19,733 nucleotides of DNA from Lachnospiraceae bacterium (GTDB taxonomy: Bacteria; Bacillota; Clostridia; Lachnospirales; Lachnospiraceae): NCBI GenBank assembly GCA_009774585.1, contig VSOA01000035.1, positions 1 through 19,733 of the forward strand, in the 5' to 3' direction. The position numbers and the translations under genes are program-made. The stretch's first letter is position 1. Each line of letters opens with the position of its first letter. Under the pieces are notes generated by a model, which saw only the letters and a list, made by a program, of their open reading frames with translations, was not told the origin of the DNA and made no database searches. Shown here in pieces: positions 1-7,399 of this stretch.

Positions 1-38
1 GTTCTAGTTGTCACCCACATTTTTAGTCAGGTTAAAAA

Positions 39-1769
39 CTACATATTTTTTTCCTTTATCCGAAGTCTCCTGTAACGATTGATACATGCGGCAATCTCCT
101 GCTTTCTCGGTCTGGCAAGCTGCGAAGACACATCGCCGTGCTCAAAAAGGCTCTCCAGTCCCTTACTGTCAAGCTGCTCATTCAACATATCCACAATCTG
201 CCTGATTTCCTTCTTGCCGTCCATCATCTTAAGCTGCGCATATTTTAACAGATAAGCAAGCGCTGCCGCCTGCTCCTGATCCTTAAGCTGCTCAAGGTAA
301 CGCAGTTCGACGCTCTCCTTTGAAAGCAACAACTCACTTGTACCCATCGTCTTAATCTTAATCCGCTCTTCTTTGCGAAGCGTCATATCCGGCAGCGGAC
401 ATCGTTTCCTGTTAAAATCGGGAAAATGTGCGGCGTTCTCCGCATCGGCTTTTGCCGCATTGTCATATTCCTGCGCCGCTCTCTTCGCCTTATCGGTAAT
501 GTCGATGGGGACATACTCCTTCATCTGGATAATTGTATCCGCCATGCCAAAGAATGCACCGGAACTTCCCGCCACTATCACGGATGATACCCCTAAGTCT
601 TCATACATTCCCCTCACTCTGCTGATAAAAGGCGTAATCGGCTCCTCACCGGGCGTAATCACCTGCGCCATCAGTCGGTCGCGCACCATGAAATTCGTCG
701 CCGAAGTATCTTCGTCTATCAAAATCAATTCACTGCCACTCTCCAATGCTTCCATCAGGTTAGCCGCCTGCGAAGTACTACCGCTTGCGTCTTCCGTGGA
801 AAAGCGTACCGTATCTTTTCTGTTCGGAAGATTCTTGATAAAAGGGGAAATATCCACTCCGGTAATACTCCGTCCGTCTTCGGCGCGCAGTTTAAAAGCG
901 GTCGCATCCGTAATGACAAGTTCCCTGCCGTCCCCCGTAATATGATTGTACACACCGTTCTGTAATGCCTGCAAAATCGTGGACTTACCGTGATAACCGC
1001 CGCCCACGAACAATGTAATCCCCTTGGGAATACCCATGCCGCTAATCTCTCCCCTATGGGGAAGGTTTAACGTCGTCTTCAAACTCTCCGGTGACAGGAA
1101 AGTTACGGCGCTCTTCATAGGTTTTTCAGATACTCCACTCTCTCTTGGAAGTATAGAACCATTGGCAACGAAGGCACACAATTCTTTCTCACAGAGACAT
1201 TCTCTGATATACTGCTGATCTTCGCACAGCCAGATGGCTTTTTGTAATTTATCTTTGTCTATATTGGCGTAATACAGACTCTTTCGTACACAGTCCGGAA
1301 GAATCTCAAAGAGCATCTTCTCCAGTTCTCTTGCATTGATCGTCCGCCCGTTCGCCGGAAATCCGGCCTCAAACCGCAGCGTCACGTCTCCGCCGGCAAT
1401 ACGCATCGCCGTGCGCTCCAGCACTTGCTGGCCACAGCGCGAAACCGTCAGCAGCCCACTCTTGCCGGAACCCTTTGCCTGAAAACTGCCGCCGGATATC
1501 CATCTGCCGAATAACCTTGTCAAATGGTCCTGCAAGGTTATCCTTTTTGCCGCCGTGTCATAATACTCTGCGGGAAAACCGGCTTTCCCTTTCTGCACAT
1601 GTACGGAAAGTCTGGAAGGCGAAGCAAAAGGGTCGCCCTGCACATGATCGATGGAAAGCACATAGTCTCCAAAGTTGTATTGTCCTCTTAATTCCTTATA
1701 TGCGGGATATCCTTTATGGTCGATATTCTTTAATTTACTTCTCAATTCCGTTGCGGTGTTCATCGTCAT
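39..1769 (-). CDS. ABC-class ATPase (soluble, COG3044-like)
   Basis: This is a soluble ATPase of the 'predicted ATPase of the ABC class' family, about 576 residues, with no membrane segment, so it is not a transporter subunit. A glycine-rich N-terminal domain (GGSFQAKGSGKSG near residue 93) precedes the nucleotide-binding part. The Walker A is GGGYHGKST near 256, an ABC-signature-like stretch STEDASGSTSQA lies near 324, and the Walker B is ELILIDED near 347. The open frame runs back to 1940, but the first 57 codons look non-coding. A ribosome site AAGGAG (1774-1779) sits just before ATG 1769; the ATG at 1763 (spacer 10) is an equally possible start. The family's role is unknown, with nucleic-acid-related functions suggested by analogy. 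The gene is divergent from the 1952 gene. The family call is confident; the function is not known. Confidence 0.88.
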   Translation of the reverse strand: MTMNTATELRSKLKNIDHKGYPAYKELRGQYNFGDYVLSIDHVQGDPFASPSRLSVHVQKGKAGFPAEYYDTAAKRITLQDHLTRLFGRWISGGSFQAKGSGKSGLLTVSRCGQQVLERTAMRIAGGDVTLRFEAGFPANGRTINARELEKMLFEILPDCVRKSLYYANIDKDKLQKAIWLCEDQQYIRECLCEKELCAFVANGSILPRESGVSEKPMKSAVTFLSPESLKTTLNLPHRGEISGMGIPKGITLFVGGGYHGKSTILQALQNGVYNHITGDGRELVITDATAFKLRAEDGRSITGVDISPFIKNLPNRKDTVRFSTEDASGSTSQAANLMEALESGSELILIDEDTSATNFMVRDRLMAQVITPGEEPITPFISRVRGMYEDLGVSSVIVAGSSGAFFGMADTIIQMKEYVPIDITDKAKRAAQEYDNAAKADAENAAHFPDFNRKRCPLPDMTLRKEERIKIKTMGTSELLLSKESVELRYLEQLKDQEQAAALAYLLKYAQLKMMDGKKEIRQIVDMLNEQLDSKGLESLFEHGDVSSQLARPRKQEIAACINRYRRLRIKEKNM

Positions 1770-1812
1770 AAGTCTCCTTATCGTTTTCCTGATCTGTATC
1801 TGCAATATTGCA

Positions 1813-1821
1813 ATTATAACA
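1813..1821 (-). promoter_or_regulatory. Extended -10 promoter for the ABC-class ATPase
   Basis: The minus strand reads TGTTATAAT, a consensus TATAAT with an upstream TGn extension. It would start transcription near 1806, about 37 bases before the chosen start codon. No good -35 box is seen, as is common for extended -10 promoters. It also supports the 1769 start, because the longer reading frame would begin upstream of this promoter. Confidence 0.5.
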
Positions 1822-1951
1822 CTTTGCTCCCCGTTTCGTATACAATTTGTAACACAGATTTCCCATTTTATTACTATCCTCTTCATAACGCTGTTATTTA
1901 TGACGAAGAAAGAAACAAGTAAGTGATATACCGCAAACAAGGAGACATATT

Positions 1952-2806
1952 ATGAATCTGGCAAACATTATGGGGCTGAATCAGCCCACGACTATATACA
2001 ATACCCCCAAAATAAGTTCTACGAAGAAACCGGAGTCTTCAGATAGTTTTAAAGATGCTTTAGAGGAAAGCGTCGTTGACACCTTCAAAAGGCGGCGGCC
2101 CGACTGCGCGAGACATGTAGACCAACAAGTAAAAGCGGGGCGGGCCGTGAAAGAACGAAACGGCGTCAGCGGCCTTTCCACAAAAGATATGACAATGGAA
2201 GAATATCAGGCATATTTCTATGGTCTGCTTGAGACAATTCCTTATGACTCCACCAGAGTCAACGACACCAGCATCATCACCATCTCCGAAGAGGGATGGG
2301 AACAGATGCGTAAGGACCCCGATTATGAGTCATGGATTCTCGGATATTTTGTAGAAGACCGCTCGGTACACAATCCTTTCTTCGGATGGGGCAACGATGC
2401 CGGAAGCATGATCACGGAACATTTCGGCGCTTCTATCGAAGAGCACCACGGTGAAGGATTCAGTAAAGCCGCATTAAAAGGAAACGTGGATCAAGACGAT
2501 GATGACGACGAGGAAGAAGACTGGTGGATTAAAAGACATAAAAGAATAAAAAAACTACTGCATGAGCAGGTCGAGCGCGCCATGAAAAAAGACGCCGCCG
2601 GGAAAGCTGCCGCCAAAGAAGAATATGCAAGACAGCAGTACTTAAGCCGTCAAAGACAGCACAGCTTCCTTACATCCGGTACGACGGCTGCCGCAAATGA
2701 TACGGCAAGACCAGACCCGGAAGGCATTGCAGCTTCCATGGCGGCGGCAGCTTACGTCAATACATTAGACCTGTTCGGAACAGGAATGATGAGCGATGTT
2801 CATTAG
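1952..2806 (+). CDS. Hypothetical protein, Lachnospiraceae-type, with acidic stretch
   Basis: This is a 284-residue protein without signal peptide or membrane segment. The start has a clear AAGGAG eight bases upstream. Visible parts are a Ser/Lys-rich N-terminus (to about 75), a conserved-looking core from about 79 (TMEEYQAYFY ... ISEEGWEQMRKDPDYESW), a short His/Gly region near 157-170 (HFGASIEEHHGEG), an acidic run of Asp/Glu at about 180-190, then a basic, Ala/Gln-rich helical tail (195-235). I recall similar 'MTMEEYKQ...KNDPEYE' proteins as recurrent, often multi-copy, conserved hypotheticals in Lachnospiraceae, but I cannot name a DUF with certainty. It is divergent from the ABC-class ATPase, and its 3' end faces the MFS gene. 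No clear promoter was found. The function is unknown. Confidence 0.8.
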   Translation: MNLANIMGLNQPTTIYNTPKISSTKKPESSDSFKDALEESVVDTFKRRRPDCARHVDQQVKAGRAVKERNGVSGLSTKDMTMEEYQAYFYGLLETIPYDSTRVNDTSIITISEEGWEQMRKDPDYESWILGYFVEDRSVHNPFFGWGNDAGSMITEHFGASIEEHHGEGFSKAALKGNVDQDDDDDEEEDWWIKRHKRIKKLLHEQVERAMKKDAAGKAAAKEEYARQQYLSRQRQHSFLTSGTTAAANDTARPDPEGIAASMAAAAYVNTLDLFGTGMMSDVH

Positions 2807-2811
2807 AAAGC

Positions 2812-2846
2812 GAAACAGAGGCGTGATTACCTATTGCGCCTGTTTC
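2812..2846. terminator. Possible bidirectional terminator between convergent genes
   Basis: An inverted repeat, GAAACAG (2812-2818) / GGCG with CGCC / TGTTTC (to 2846), has a two-base bulge and a 13-base loop. It lies between the stop of the plus-strand gene (2806) and overlaps the end of the MFS gene (stop 2831). The flanks are only moderately T-rich on each strand, so the call is tentative. Confidence 0.35.
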
Positions 2847-4153
2847 TCTAACGCCCAGATATCCTCGTTCCGCCTGAAATGCAGGCAAACCCATATTCCC
2901 GCAAATGCAATCACAAAAAATAGAAATGCGGCCCCGCTGCCTTTGCCGCTGCCAAACATCTTCGTCAGTATACTGCCCTCACGCTGCGCCGCCATAATCG
3001 GCTCAAACACTTGGTCCACCAGTAAACCGCCGAGGAAATACCCGATGGGTATCGTAAAAAACTGCAGCGAATTTCTCACGGAATATACCCGCCCCTGCAT
3101 TTGTTCGGGCACATGCAGACGCATTATGGCGTCCAAATTCGTACTCATGAGCGGGATCGCAATCCATCCCAAGAATCCGCCGATACACCAAATCAGCGGC
3201 GTCCTTCCGAAAGCAAGCAAGAAGTTCTCCGTACTCATGGAAAATAACAGGCAGTTGCAGATGACACGCACCCTGCTCTTCGGTTTCTTAACAAACGAAG
3301 CCAGAATGCTTCCGGCAAAAGTGGTCACGCCAATCACTGCATTCACCAGCCCCAGCGTTCTCTCACTGCCGCCGTTTCTCGACAACATCATCGCCGGAAA
3401 AGCCGCGTCATAAATAGACGCCACCAGATTGATCGCCGCCAGAAACATGATCAGTCCGAAGATTCCCCGCTCCTCACGAAGATAAACAAGCCCCTTCTTC
3501 GCTGAGTTCAACAGTTTTTCCGCTTTTTCTCCCGTTTCTTCACTCTCCGGAATCCTTATACCGAATGCCAGCGTCATAAACGCCACGCCAAAAGTAAACA
3601 AGTCAAAAGCCACGATTGCATGCATTCCGGCAATTCCCAAAGCTGCCGTCGCAATAATCGGCGTCATAATGGAATTGAGCGAACTGGCAAAATAGCGCAG
3701 TCCCCCTACGCGCTGATAATACTTCTTTGGCAGCACTCTCGTGGTTGCCACCTCGGACGCCGGCTGCTGCACTGTATTCATAACACCGTTGATTCCGTTG
3801 ATCAAATATAAATGCCAAATCCGCAATGCATCGTTTTGCAGTAAAATCAGCATAGCTACCGTACTAAGCGCCGCCAGCGTATCGCACACTAACATTGTCG
3901 CCTTCTTATTCCACTTGTCACTCAAAGCGCCTGCAAATATACTGAGCAGCACGTAGGGCGCATAGGAACTCACCATTAACAGCGCCGTCATAAGCGCGGA
4001 ACCTTTCTGCGTATAAGACCAGATGACAAGCGCATAGCTTGTCATTGCGCTCCCCAACCCTGAAAAGGACTGTGTGCTCCAAAGCAGCAGATACTGTTTC
4101 ATCTCCCCCAACGCATGGAAGAACTCTTTGTTGTTTTTTATTATATTTTTCAT
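2831..4153 (-). CDS. MFS exporter, macrolide-efflux (Mef/MFS_3) type
   Basis: This is a 440-residue integral membrane drug/proton antiporter-like protein. It has twelve hydrophobic segments in two halves, with the conserved MFS loop between segments 2 and 3 (AGALSDKWNKKATM, about residues 75-88), as in Mef-type macrolide pumps. The substrate is not determinable from sequence. The start at 4153 is fixed by AAGGAG at 4162-4167 with an 8-base spacer. Upstream lie a dedicated promoter, a 12-codon leader ORF and competing hairpins (4154-4332), the arrangement expected of an inducible resistance-type gene. The lipoprotein and MATE genes upstream may read through into it. The gene appears intact. 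Confidence 0.87.
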   Translation of the reverse strand: MKNIIKNNKEFFHALGEMKQYLLLWSTQSFSGLGSAMTSYALVIWSYTQKGSALMTALLMVSSYAPYVLLSIFAGALSDKWNKKATMLVCDTLAALSTVAMLILLQNDALRIWHLYLINGINGVMNTVQQPASEVATTRVLPKKYYQRVGGLRYFASSLNSIMTPIIATAALGIAGMHAIVAFDLFTFGVAFMTLAFGIRIPESEETGEKAEKLLNSAKKGLVYLREERGIFGLIMFLAAINLVASIYDAAFPAMMLSRNGGSERTLGLVNAVIGVTTFAGSILASFVKKPKSRVRVICNCLLFSMSTENFLLAFGRTPLIWCIGGFLGWIAIPLMSTNLDAIMRLHVPEQMQGRVYSVRNSLQFFTIPIGYFLGGLLVDQVFEPIMAAQREGSILTKMFGSGKGSGAAFLFFVIAFAGIWVCLHFRRNEDIWALEKQAQ

Positions 4154-4297
4154 AGACTTTGCTCCTTATGTTCAAATTTGATCGTCTTTGAAATATGCAA
4201 AGTCTAAGAGCAGTTATCCTACTCCATGCAGTCACTGCTCAATCAGACTTTGCATGGAGCTAATGCACTCATTAATTTCATCGTTTTCTCACCCCTT
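4154..4297 (-). promoter_or_regulatory. Candidate leader attenuator of the MFS gene
   Basis: This is the predicted 5' leader, about 144 bases from the inferred transcription start near 4297. Three copies of one segment alternate in orientation at 4244-4255, 4195-4206 and 4153-4162. Structure A pairs 4243-4255 with 4195-4207 (13 bp, one G-U), then 4234-4240 with 4208-4214 (7 bp). Structure B pairs 4251-4259 with 4222-4230 (9 bp). Structure C pairs 4197-4206 with 4153-4162 (10 bp), covering the last base of the Shine-Dalgarno and the first base of the start codon. A excludes both B and C, while B and C are compatible. A leaves the pump start open; B plus C hides it. The base pairs are seen directly; the regulatory role is inferred. 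Confidence 0.65.
4243..4281 (-). CDS. Leader peptide MKLMSALAPCKV upstream of MFS pump
   Basis: This is a 12-codon ORF ending in TGA. It has a strong ribosome site: minus strand AAGGGGTGA at 4289-4297, where GGTGA matches the anti-Shine-Dalgarno and lies 7 bases before the ATG. Its last codons (TGC AAA GTC TGA) lie inside the 5' arm of the main leader hairpin, so a translating ribosome would melt that hairpin. Short leader peptides of this kind precede erm, cat and mef genes, but the sequence matches none of the leaders I know. It is too short for coding statistics, so the case rests on the ribosome site, the promoter and its position. Confidence 0.6.
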   Translation of the reverse strand: MKLMSALAPCKV

Positions 4298-4303
4298 CCC
4301 TCA

Positions 4304-4332
4304 AATATATGCTTTCTACTCATAAATTTCAA
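4304..4332 (-). promoter_or_regulatory. Sigma-A promoter of the MFS leader
   Basis: The minus strand reads TTGAAA (4327-4332), 17 bases, TATATT (4304-4309). Each box is one base from consensus and the spacing is ideal. It overlaps the 3' end of the upstream lipoprotein gene (stop at 4316-4318). The predicted start near 4297 places the leader ribosome site at the very 5' end of the transcript. Confidence 0.65.
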
Positions 4333-4867
4333 TGATCACTTTCTCGGCGATAAATTCTTCTCCTTTAAAGTTCCCCTGCGCTTCCAAACCGCTCCCTTCT
4401 TCGAGTTCCGTAAAATCGGCTTCCGTCTTATCAATACCTGCGCCGCCACCTTGGATCGTCCATCGCTCATACACCGTCGAATCTGTACAACGGATTGTCA
4501 CCAGTTCTTCCTCCGGGCTGCCCGCTTCCGGCATCGCGATTATCATACCGTCATCATCTATCAGTGTCCGGCTGAGCACAAAGGAATCTTGGGCAATACT
4601 CCTTACTTTACCTCCGATAAAAATGGAATGTTCTCCTGTCACATCTGCCTGCAATTCTTCCCCCTGTCCGTCCACGCCTTCATTTTCAATCTTCTCTTCC
4701 TGCCTGTCTCCGCTCATTCCTTCCACATTTTCCTGCTTATCGTCATTCTGCTCATTTTCTGTAGACATAACGATATTTGCGCTGTCCGCCTCCTGCCCGC
4801 TTCCACATCCTGCCGCCAGCATTACAAATACTAATACCATGGCTGTTATCAAAGTTCCTTTTTTCAT
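4316..4867 (-). CDS. Small lipoprotein, DUF5666-like
   Basis: This is a 183-residue exported lipoprotein. Lys2-Lys3, a hydrophobic stretch and the lipobox AAGC (Cys21) predict signal peptidase II processing and anchoring on the outer face of the membrane. A Glu/Asp/Gln/Asn-rich linker (about 22-75) leads to a globular domain (about 76-183) opening with IFIGGKVRSIAQDSFVLSR and ending in a beta-rich GNFKGEEFIAEKVIIEIYE. This pattern resembles the OB-like DUF5666 fold. Its role is unknown. It has its own extended -10 promoter at 4920-4928 and a ribosome site (GAGAGG) upstream. It sits between two efflux genes, but nothing ties it to them mechanistically. Confidence 0.8.
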   Translation of the reverse strand: MKKGTLITAMVLVFVMLAAGCGSGQEADSANIVMSTENEQNDDKQENVEGMSGDRQEEKIENEGVDGQGEELQADVTGEHSIFIGGKVRSIAQDSFVLSRTLIDDDGMIIAMPEAGSPEEELVTIRCTDSTVYERWTIQGGGAGIDKTEADFTELEEGSGLEAQGNFKGEEFIAEKVIIEIYE

Positions 4868-4919
4868 TGTGTTTTCCTCTCTTTGCCATTATTCAACTCT
4901 TTATACGGAGTCTGCGCCT

Positions 4920-4928
4920 ATTATAGCA
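4920..4928 (-). promoter_or_regulatory. Extended -10 promoter of the lipoprotein gene
   Basis: The minus strand reads TGCTATAAT, a perfect TATAAT with the TGn extension. The expected start is near 4913, giving a leader of about 46 bases. No convincing -35 box is seen within the end of the MATE gene. Confidence 0.5.
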
Positions 4929-4937
4929 AAGAAATCT

Positions 4938-6356
4938 CTAGCCTTTCTCTAAGCGCCTCACACAGATGATTCCCAGAAAAATATCTGCCAAGGTCCATGC
5001 GAACACCTCGCCCCAGAAAACACCTTCCTGTCCTATGAGCCGCGTCAGCAGCAGGGCGCATGCCACCCTCATAAATACCTGCATCAGACTGGACAGCATG
5101 GGACTTACAGCATCCCCCATACCCTGAATACAAGACCTGAGCACATAGAGACAATACAAAAGCGGAAAGCCAAGCGCCAACACGCGCAGGTACCGGCATC
5201 CAATCCGAATCATCTCTTCAGACCCGGCTTCCGTCCCACTGATAAAAATCCCCAATATCTGTTTTCCGGCAAAAACCATGATTCCGGACATAATAAACGC
5301 CGTGACAATACCGATACATAATGCCGCGTGCAATCCTTCCCGCACTCTCCCGTCGCAGCTTGCGCCTTTATTCTGTGCCGTGTAAGTGAGTGCACCATGA
5401 CCGTATGAAGTTGCCGCAGTCTCCAATAACACATACAGCTTATTAGCCGCCGCGTATCCTGTCAGGAACAAAACGCCGAAACCGTTGACCGTAGCCTGCA
5501 CAACCAATCCGCCGACAGCAGTGATCATATTCTGTACACCCATCGGAATGCCCATCTTAATCTGCTCGCATAGAATCTGTTTGTCTATCATGCGGCATAT
5601 TTTACTAATCTTATTTGTTGTGGACTGTTCCCTGAGCACGCCAAACGTTTTTATATCATAACCATTTGTCCGCTCCCTAACTGCTCCACCTTCCACAATC
5701 CGCAGATTTACCAGCGCCGCCACACAATAAGCCGACGCTAATATCTGCGCCGCCACCGTACCGTATGCGGCTCCCGCAATTCCCATCTTACATCCCATCA
5801 CAAAGAGCAAATCAAACACAATATTTCCGACAGAGGCAATCACCATGGCATAAAGCGGTTTTCTGCTGTTCCCAAGCGCGCGCAGTATGGCGGCTGCAAT
5901 GTTGTATAAGAACGTAACCGGCACCCCCGCATACAAAATACGCAGATATGTCCGCGTCAGTGCAAACACTTCCGTCGGCGTACGCAAAAGCTTAAGCATC
6001 GGCTCAATCACCGTCTGTCCTATAACGGTAAAGACTACGGCTCCCACAACCGCAATCAGACAGCCGCTATAGATTGCCCTCTGCAGAGAATCCGTCTTCT
6101 TCTGACCGAAATAAGCGGCAATCACCACCGAACAGCCTTGCGTAATTCCCTGAATCACGCCGAACATAATAAACGTCAGCCATTCCGTTGCCCCAAGCGC
6201 CGCCAGCGCATTGGCGCTCACACAGCGTCCGACAATAACCGCATCCACAAACGTATATAATTGTTGAAACAGATTTCCCAGCATCAGCGGCATAGAAAAT
6301 GCCAGCAGTAAACGCGCCGGGCTGCCAGATGTCATATCCTTGATGTCAGTTTTCAT
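4938..6356 (-). CDS. MATE family efflux transporter
   Basis: This is a cation-coupled multidrug/metabolite exporter of about 472 residues. The N-terminus (DMTSGSPARLLLAFSMPLMLGNLFQQLYT) is the usual MATE opening, and it is followed by VDAVIVGRCVSANALAALGAT and about twelve hydrophobic segments in two homologous bundles. The central loop between bundles (about residues 215-265) is longer than usual. ATG 6356 was chosen because GAGAGGAAA lies upstream and the family motif follows at once. An earlier ATG at 6422 overlaps the kinase gene's TGA as ATGA, so a coupled, 22-residue longer form cannot be excluded. It is probably co-transcribed with the kinase-like gene. The substrate is unknown. Confidence 0.88.
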   Translation of the reverse strand: MKTDIKDMTSGSPARLLLAFSMPLMLGNLFQQLYTFVDAVIVGRCVSANALAALGATEWLTFIMFGVIQGITQGCSVVIAAYFGQKKTDSLQRAIYSGCLIAVVGAVVFTVIGQTVIEPMLKLLRTPTEVFALTRTYLRILYAGVPVTFLYNIAAAILRALGNSRKPLYAMVIASVGNIVFDLLFVMGCKMGIAGAAYGTVAAQILASAYCVAALVNLRIVEGGAVRERTNGYDIKTFGVLREQSTTNKISKICRMIDKQILCEQIKMGIPMGVQNMITAVGGLVVQATVNGFGVLFLTGYAAANKLYVLLETAATSYGHGALTYTAQNKGASCDGRVREGLHAALCIGIVTAFIMSGIMVFAGKQILGIFISGTEAGSEEMIRIGCRYLRVLALGFPLLYCLYVLRSCIQGMGDAVSPMLSSLMQVFMRVACALLLTRLIGQEGVFWGEVFAWTLADIFLGIICVRRLEKG

Positions 6357-6418
6357 TTTCGTAATTTCCTCTCGTGGCAAGCCTTTGCCAAAACAACAAA
6401 TTAATCGCCCAATGCTGT

Positions 6419-7045
6419 TCATCCAAGCTGTTTCAAGTGAAACAAATCCCTTACAATACGGAACATCTCCGCCTGCGTTTTCAATCCATCATTCACGATA
6501 CACGTGACTCTATTCTCTTCACATTCTGCTTTTACTTGTTTGGCAAACAGAATATCACGTTTCATCCAATTCTGAAAAGCCTGCTGTTTATCCGAACATC
6601 CTTCCAAGATATATGTAACCCATTCACGCTCTTTATAATGTGATATCTGAAAATCCGGTGTTGGAATAATCGAAATGTACTCCTTTTTTCCGCATTTTCC
6701 CATTACATTCGGTGTATATGCAGCCCCTTCGGTTACAATAAAACCAGCATCAATCTTCTCCAGATATCCAAACACAAATTCTGATATTTCATCATAGATT
6801 CGAAATTCGTCTTCACATTGTATCAACGGTTCCCGCATCCAAATTTCATCCGGTGTCCTGTTTACACTATTTTTACATGCCAAATATCCCTTTTTGGCAG
6901 CCATATCAATAAATTCATCTACAAAATCATCAACTTTGTAATAATATGCACCATATTTCTCTGAAATTTGTTCAGCAATTGTACTCTTTCCACTGCAAGG
7001 AGAACCACCTATAAAAAGAACTCTTCTATTCATTATTTCTCTCAT
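6419..7045 (-). CDS. P-loop kinase-like ATPase (AAA/adenylate-kinase fold)
   Basis: This protein of about 208 residues has an N-terminal Walker A, FIGGSPCSGKST (residues 11-22), then AEQISEKYGAYYYKVDDF, typical of P-loop small-molecule kinases (a DD motif as possible acceptor-binding acid). A later VTEGAAYTPNVMG is the likely Walker B region. The C-terminal half is charged and helical, with no membrane segment. The substrate is unknown; nucleoside, sugar or antibiotic phosphorylation are all possible. The start could be ATG 7045 or the in-frame ATG 7033, neither with a strong ribosome site. It has its own upstream promoter and abuts the MATE gene, so the two probably form an operon. Confidence 0.75.
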   Translation of the reverse strand: MREIMNRRVLFIGGSPCSGKSTIAEQISEKYGAYYYKVDDFVDEFIDMAAKKGYLACKNSVNRTPDEIWMREPLIQCEDEFRIYDEISEFVFGYLEKIDAGFIVTEGAAYTPNVMGKCGKKEYISIIPTPDFQISHYKEREWVTYILEGCSDKQQAFQNWMKRDILFAKQVKAECEENRVTCIVNDGLKTQAEMFRIVRDLFHLKQLG

Positions 7046-7064
7046 CAGTTTTTATTTCCGTTCT

Positions 7065-7093
7065 TTGAAACGCTCTCTATTTATTATCATAAT
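7065..7093 (+). promoter_or_regulatory. Plus-strand promoter facing the AbrB/glycosyltransferase remnants
   Basis: TTGAAA (7065-7070), 17 bases, CATAAT (7088-7093) gives a predicted start near 7100. It would drive the truncated AbrB-like gene and the glycosyltransferase, and it may be the surviving promoter of that pair. It overlaps the divergent minus-strand promoter region. Confidence 0.5.
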
Positions 7094-7119
7094 TTGAATA
7101 TTACATTAAATTTCCATCC

Positions 7120-7128
7120 ATTATATCA
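7120..7128 (-). promoter_or_regulatory. Extended -10 promoter of the kinase-like gene
   Basis: The minus strand reads TGATATAAT, with TATAAT consensus and a TGn extension. The start would be near 7113, some 68 bases before ATG 7045. The region is very AT-rich, so chance matches are likelier here. Confidence 0.45.
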
Positions 7129-7180
7129 TAAAAATTGCATATCTTCTATTTTCCTCTTCGAATTTCTATACTTTATTTTA

Positions 7181-7372
7181 GGCAAAAACGCATGGACCGT
7201 TAAAATCGGCGAAAAGGGTCAGTTTGTCATTCCGAAAGAAGCGCGTGACATGTTTGATATCCATCCCGGAGATACGATTCTGGTGCTCGGAGATATCGAC
7301 AGAGGCATTGCAATTCCGCCAAAGTCAATGATGGATAAATATATTTCCATGATTTTTGGGGAACTGTCATGA
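7181..7372 (+). pseudogene. 5'-truncated AbrB/SpoVT-like regulator
   Basis: The frame encodes GKNAWTVKIGEKGQFVIPKEARDMF and then HPGDTILVLGDIDRGIAIPPKS, the swapped-hairpin DNA-binding domain of AbrB/MazE/SpoVT regulators, and ends at TGA 7372. The expected start, a few residues before GKNAWTV, is missing. The upstream codons are open, but they give an AT-rich, Phe/Tyr-rich sequence with no ATG, GTG or TTG near 7181 and no ribosome site. The nearest ATG (6968) lies inside the opposing kinase gene. I therefore read it as having lost its 5' end, although use of a rare start codon is possible. It ends 27 bases before the glycosyltransferase start, so it was probably its local regulator. Confidence 0.65.
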
Positions 7373-7399
7373 CTGCACATATAACGGGAGGGATTACTT

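Noticed and set aside
1..38. Possible start of another gene at the left edge
   Set aside because: Only 38 bases are available beyond the ATPase stop; no ribosome site or recognisable motif can be judged.
373..945. Plus-strand 190-codon frame over the ABC-class ATPase
   Set aside because: It is antisense to conserved Walker motifs and has no initiation signal.
1770..1940. N-terminal extension of the ABC-class ATPase to 1940
   Set aside because: The extra 57 codons have a hydrophobic, non-family sequence, begin upstream of a TGTTATAAT promoter and lack a ribosome site.
4195..4259. Inverted repeats before the MFS gene read as a simple transcription terminator
   Set aside because: No T-run follows any of the stems on the minus strand, and the 3' arm also matches the start-codon region, which fits a translational switch better.
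4332..4952. Plus-strand 206-codon frame over the lipoprotein gene
   Set aside because: It is antisense to a gene with a clear lipobox, ribosome site and promoter. It is Ser/Pro-rich, as expected of a shadow frame.
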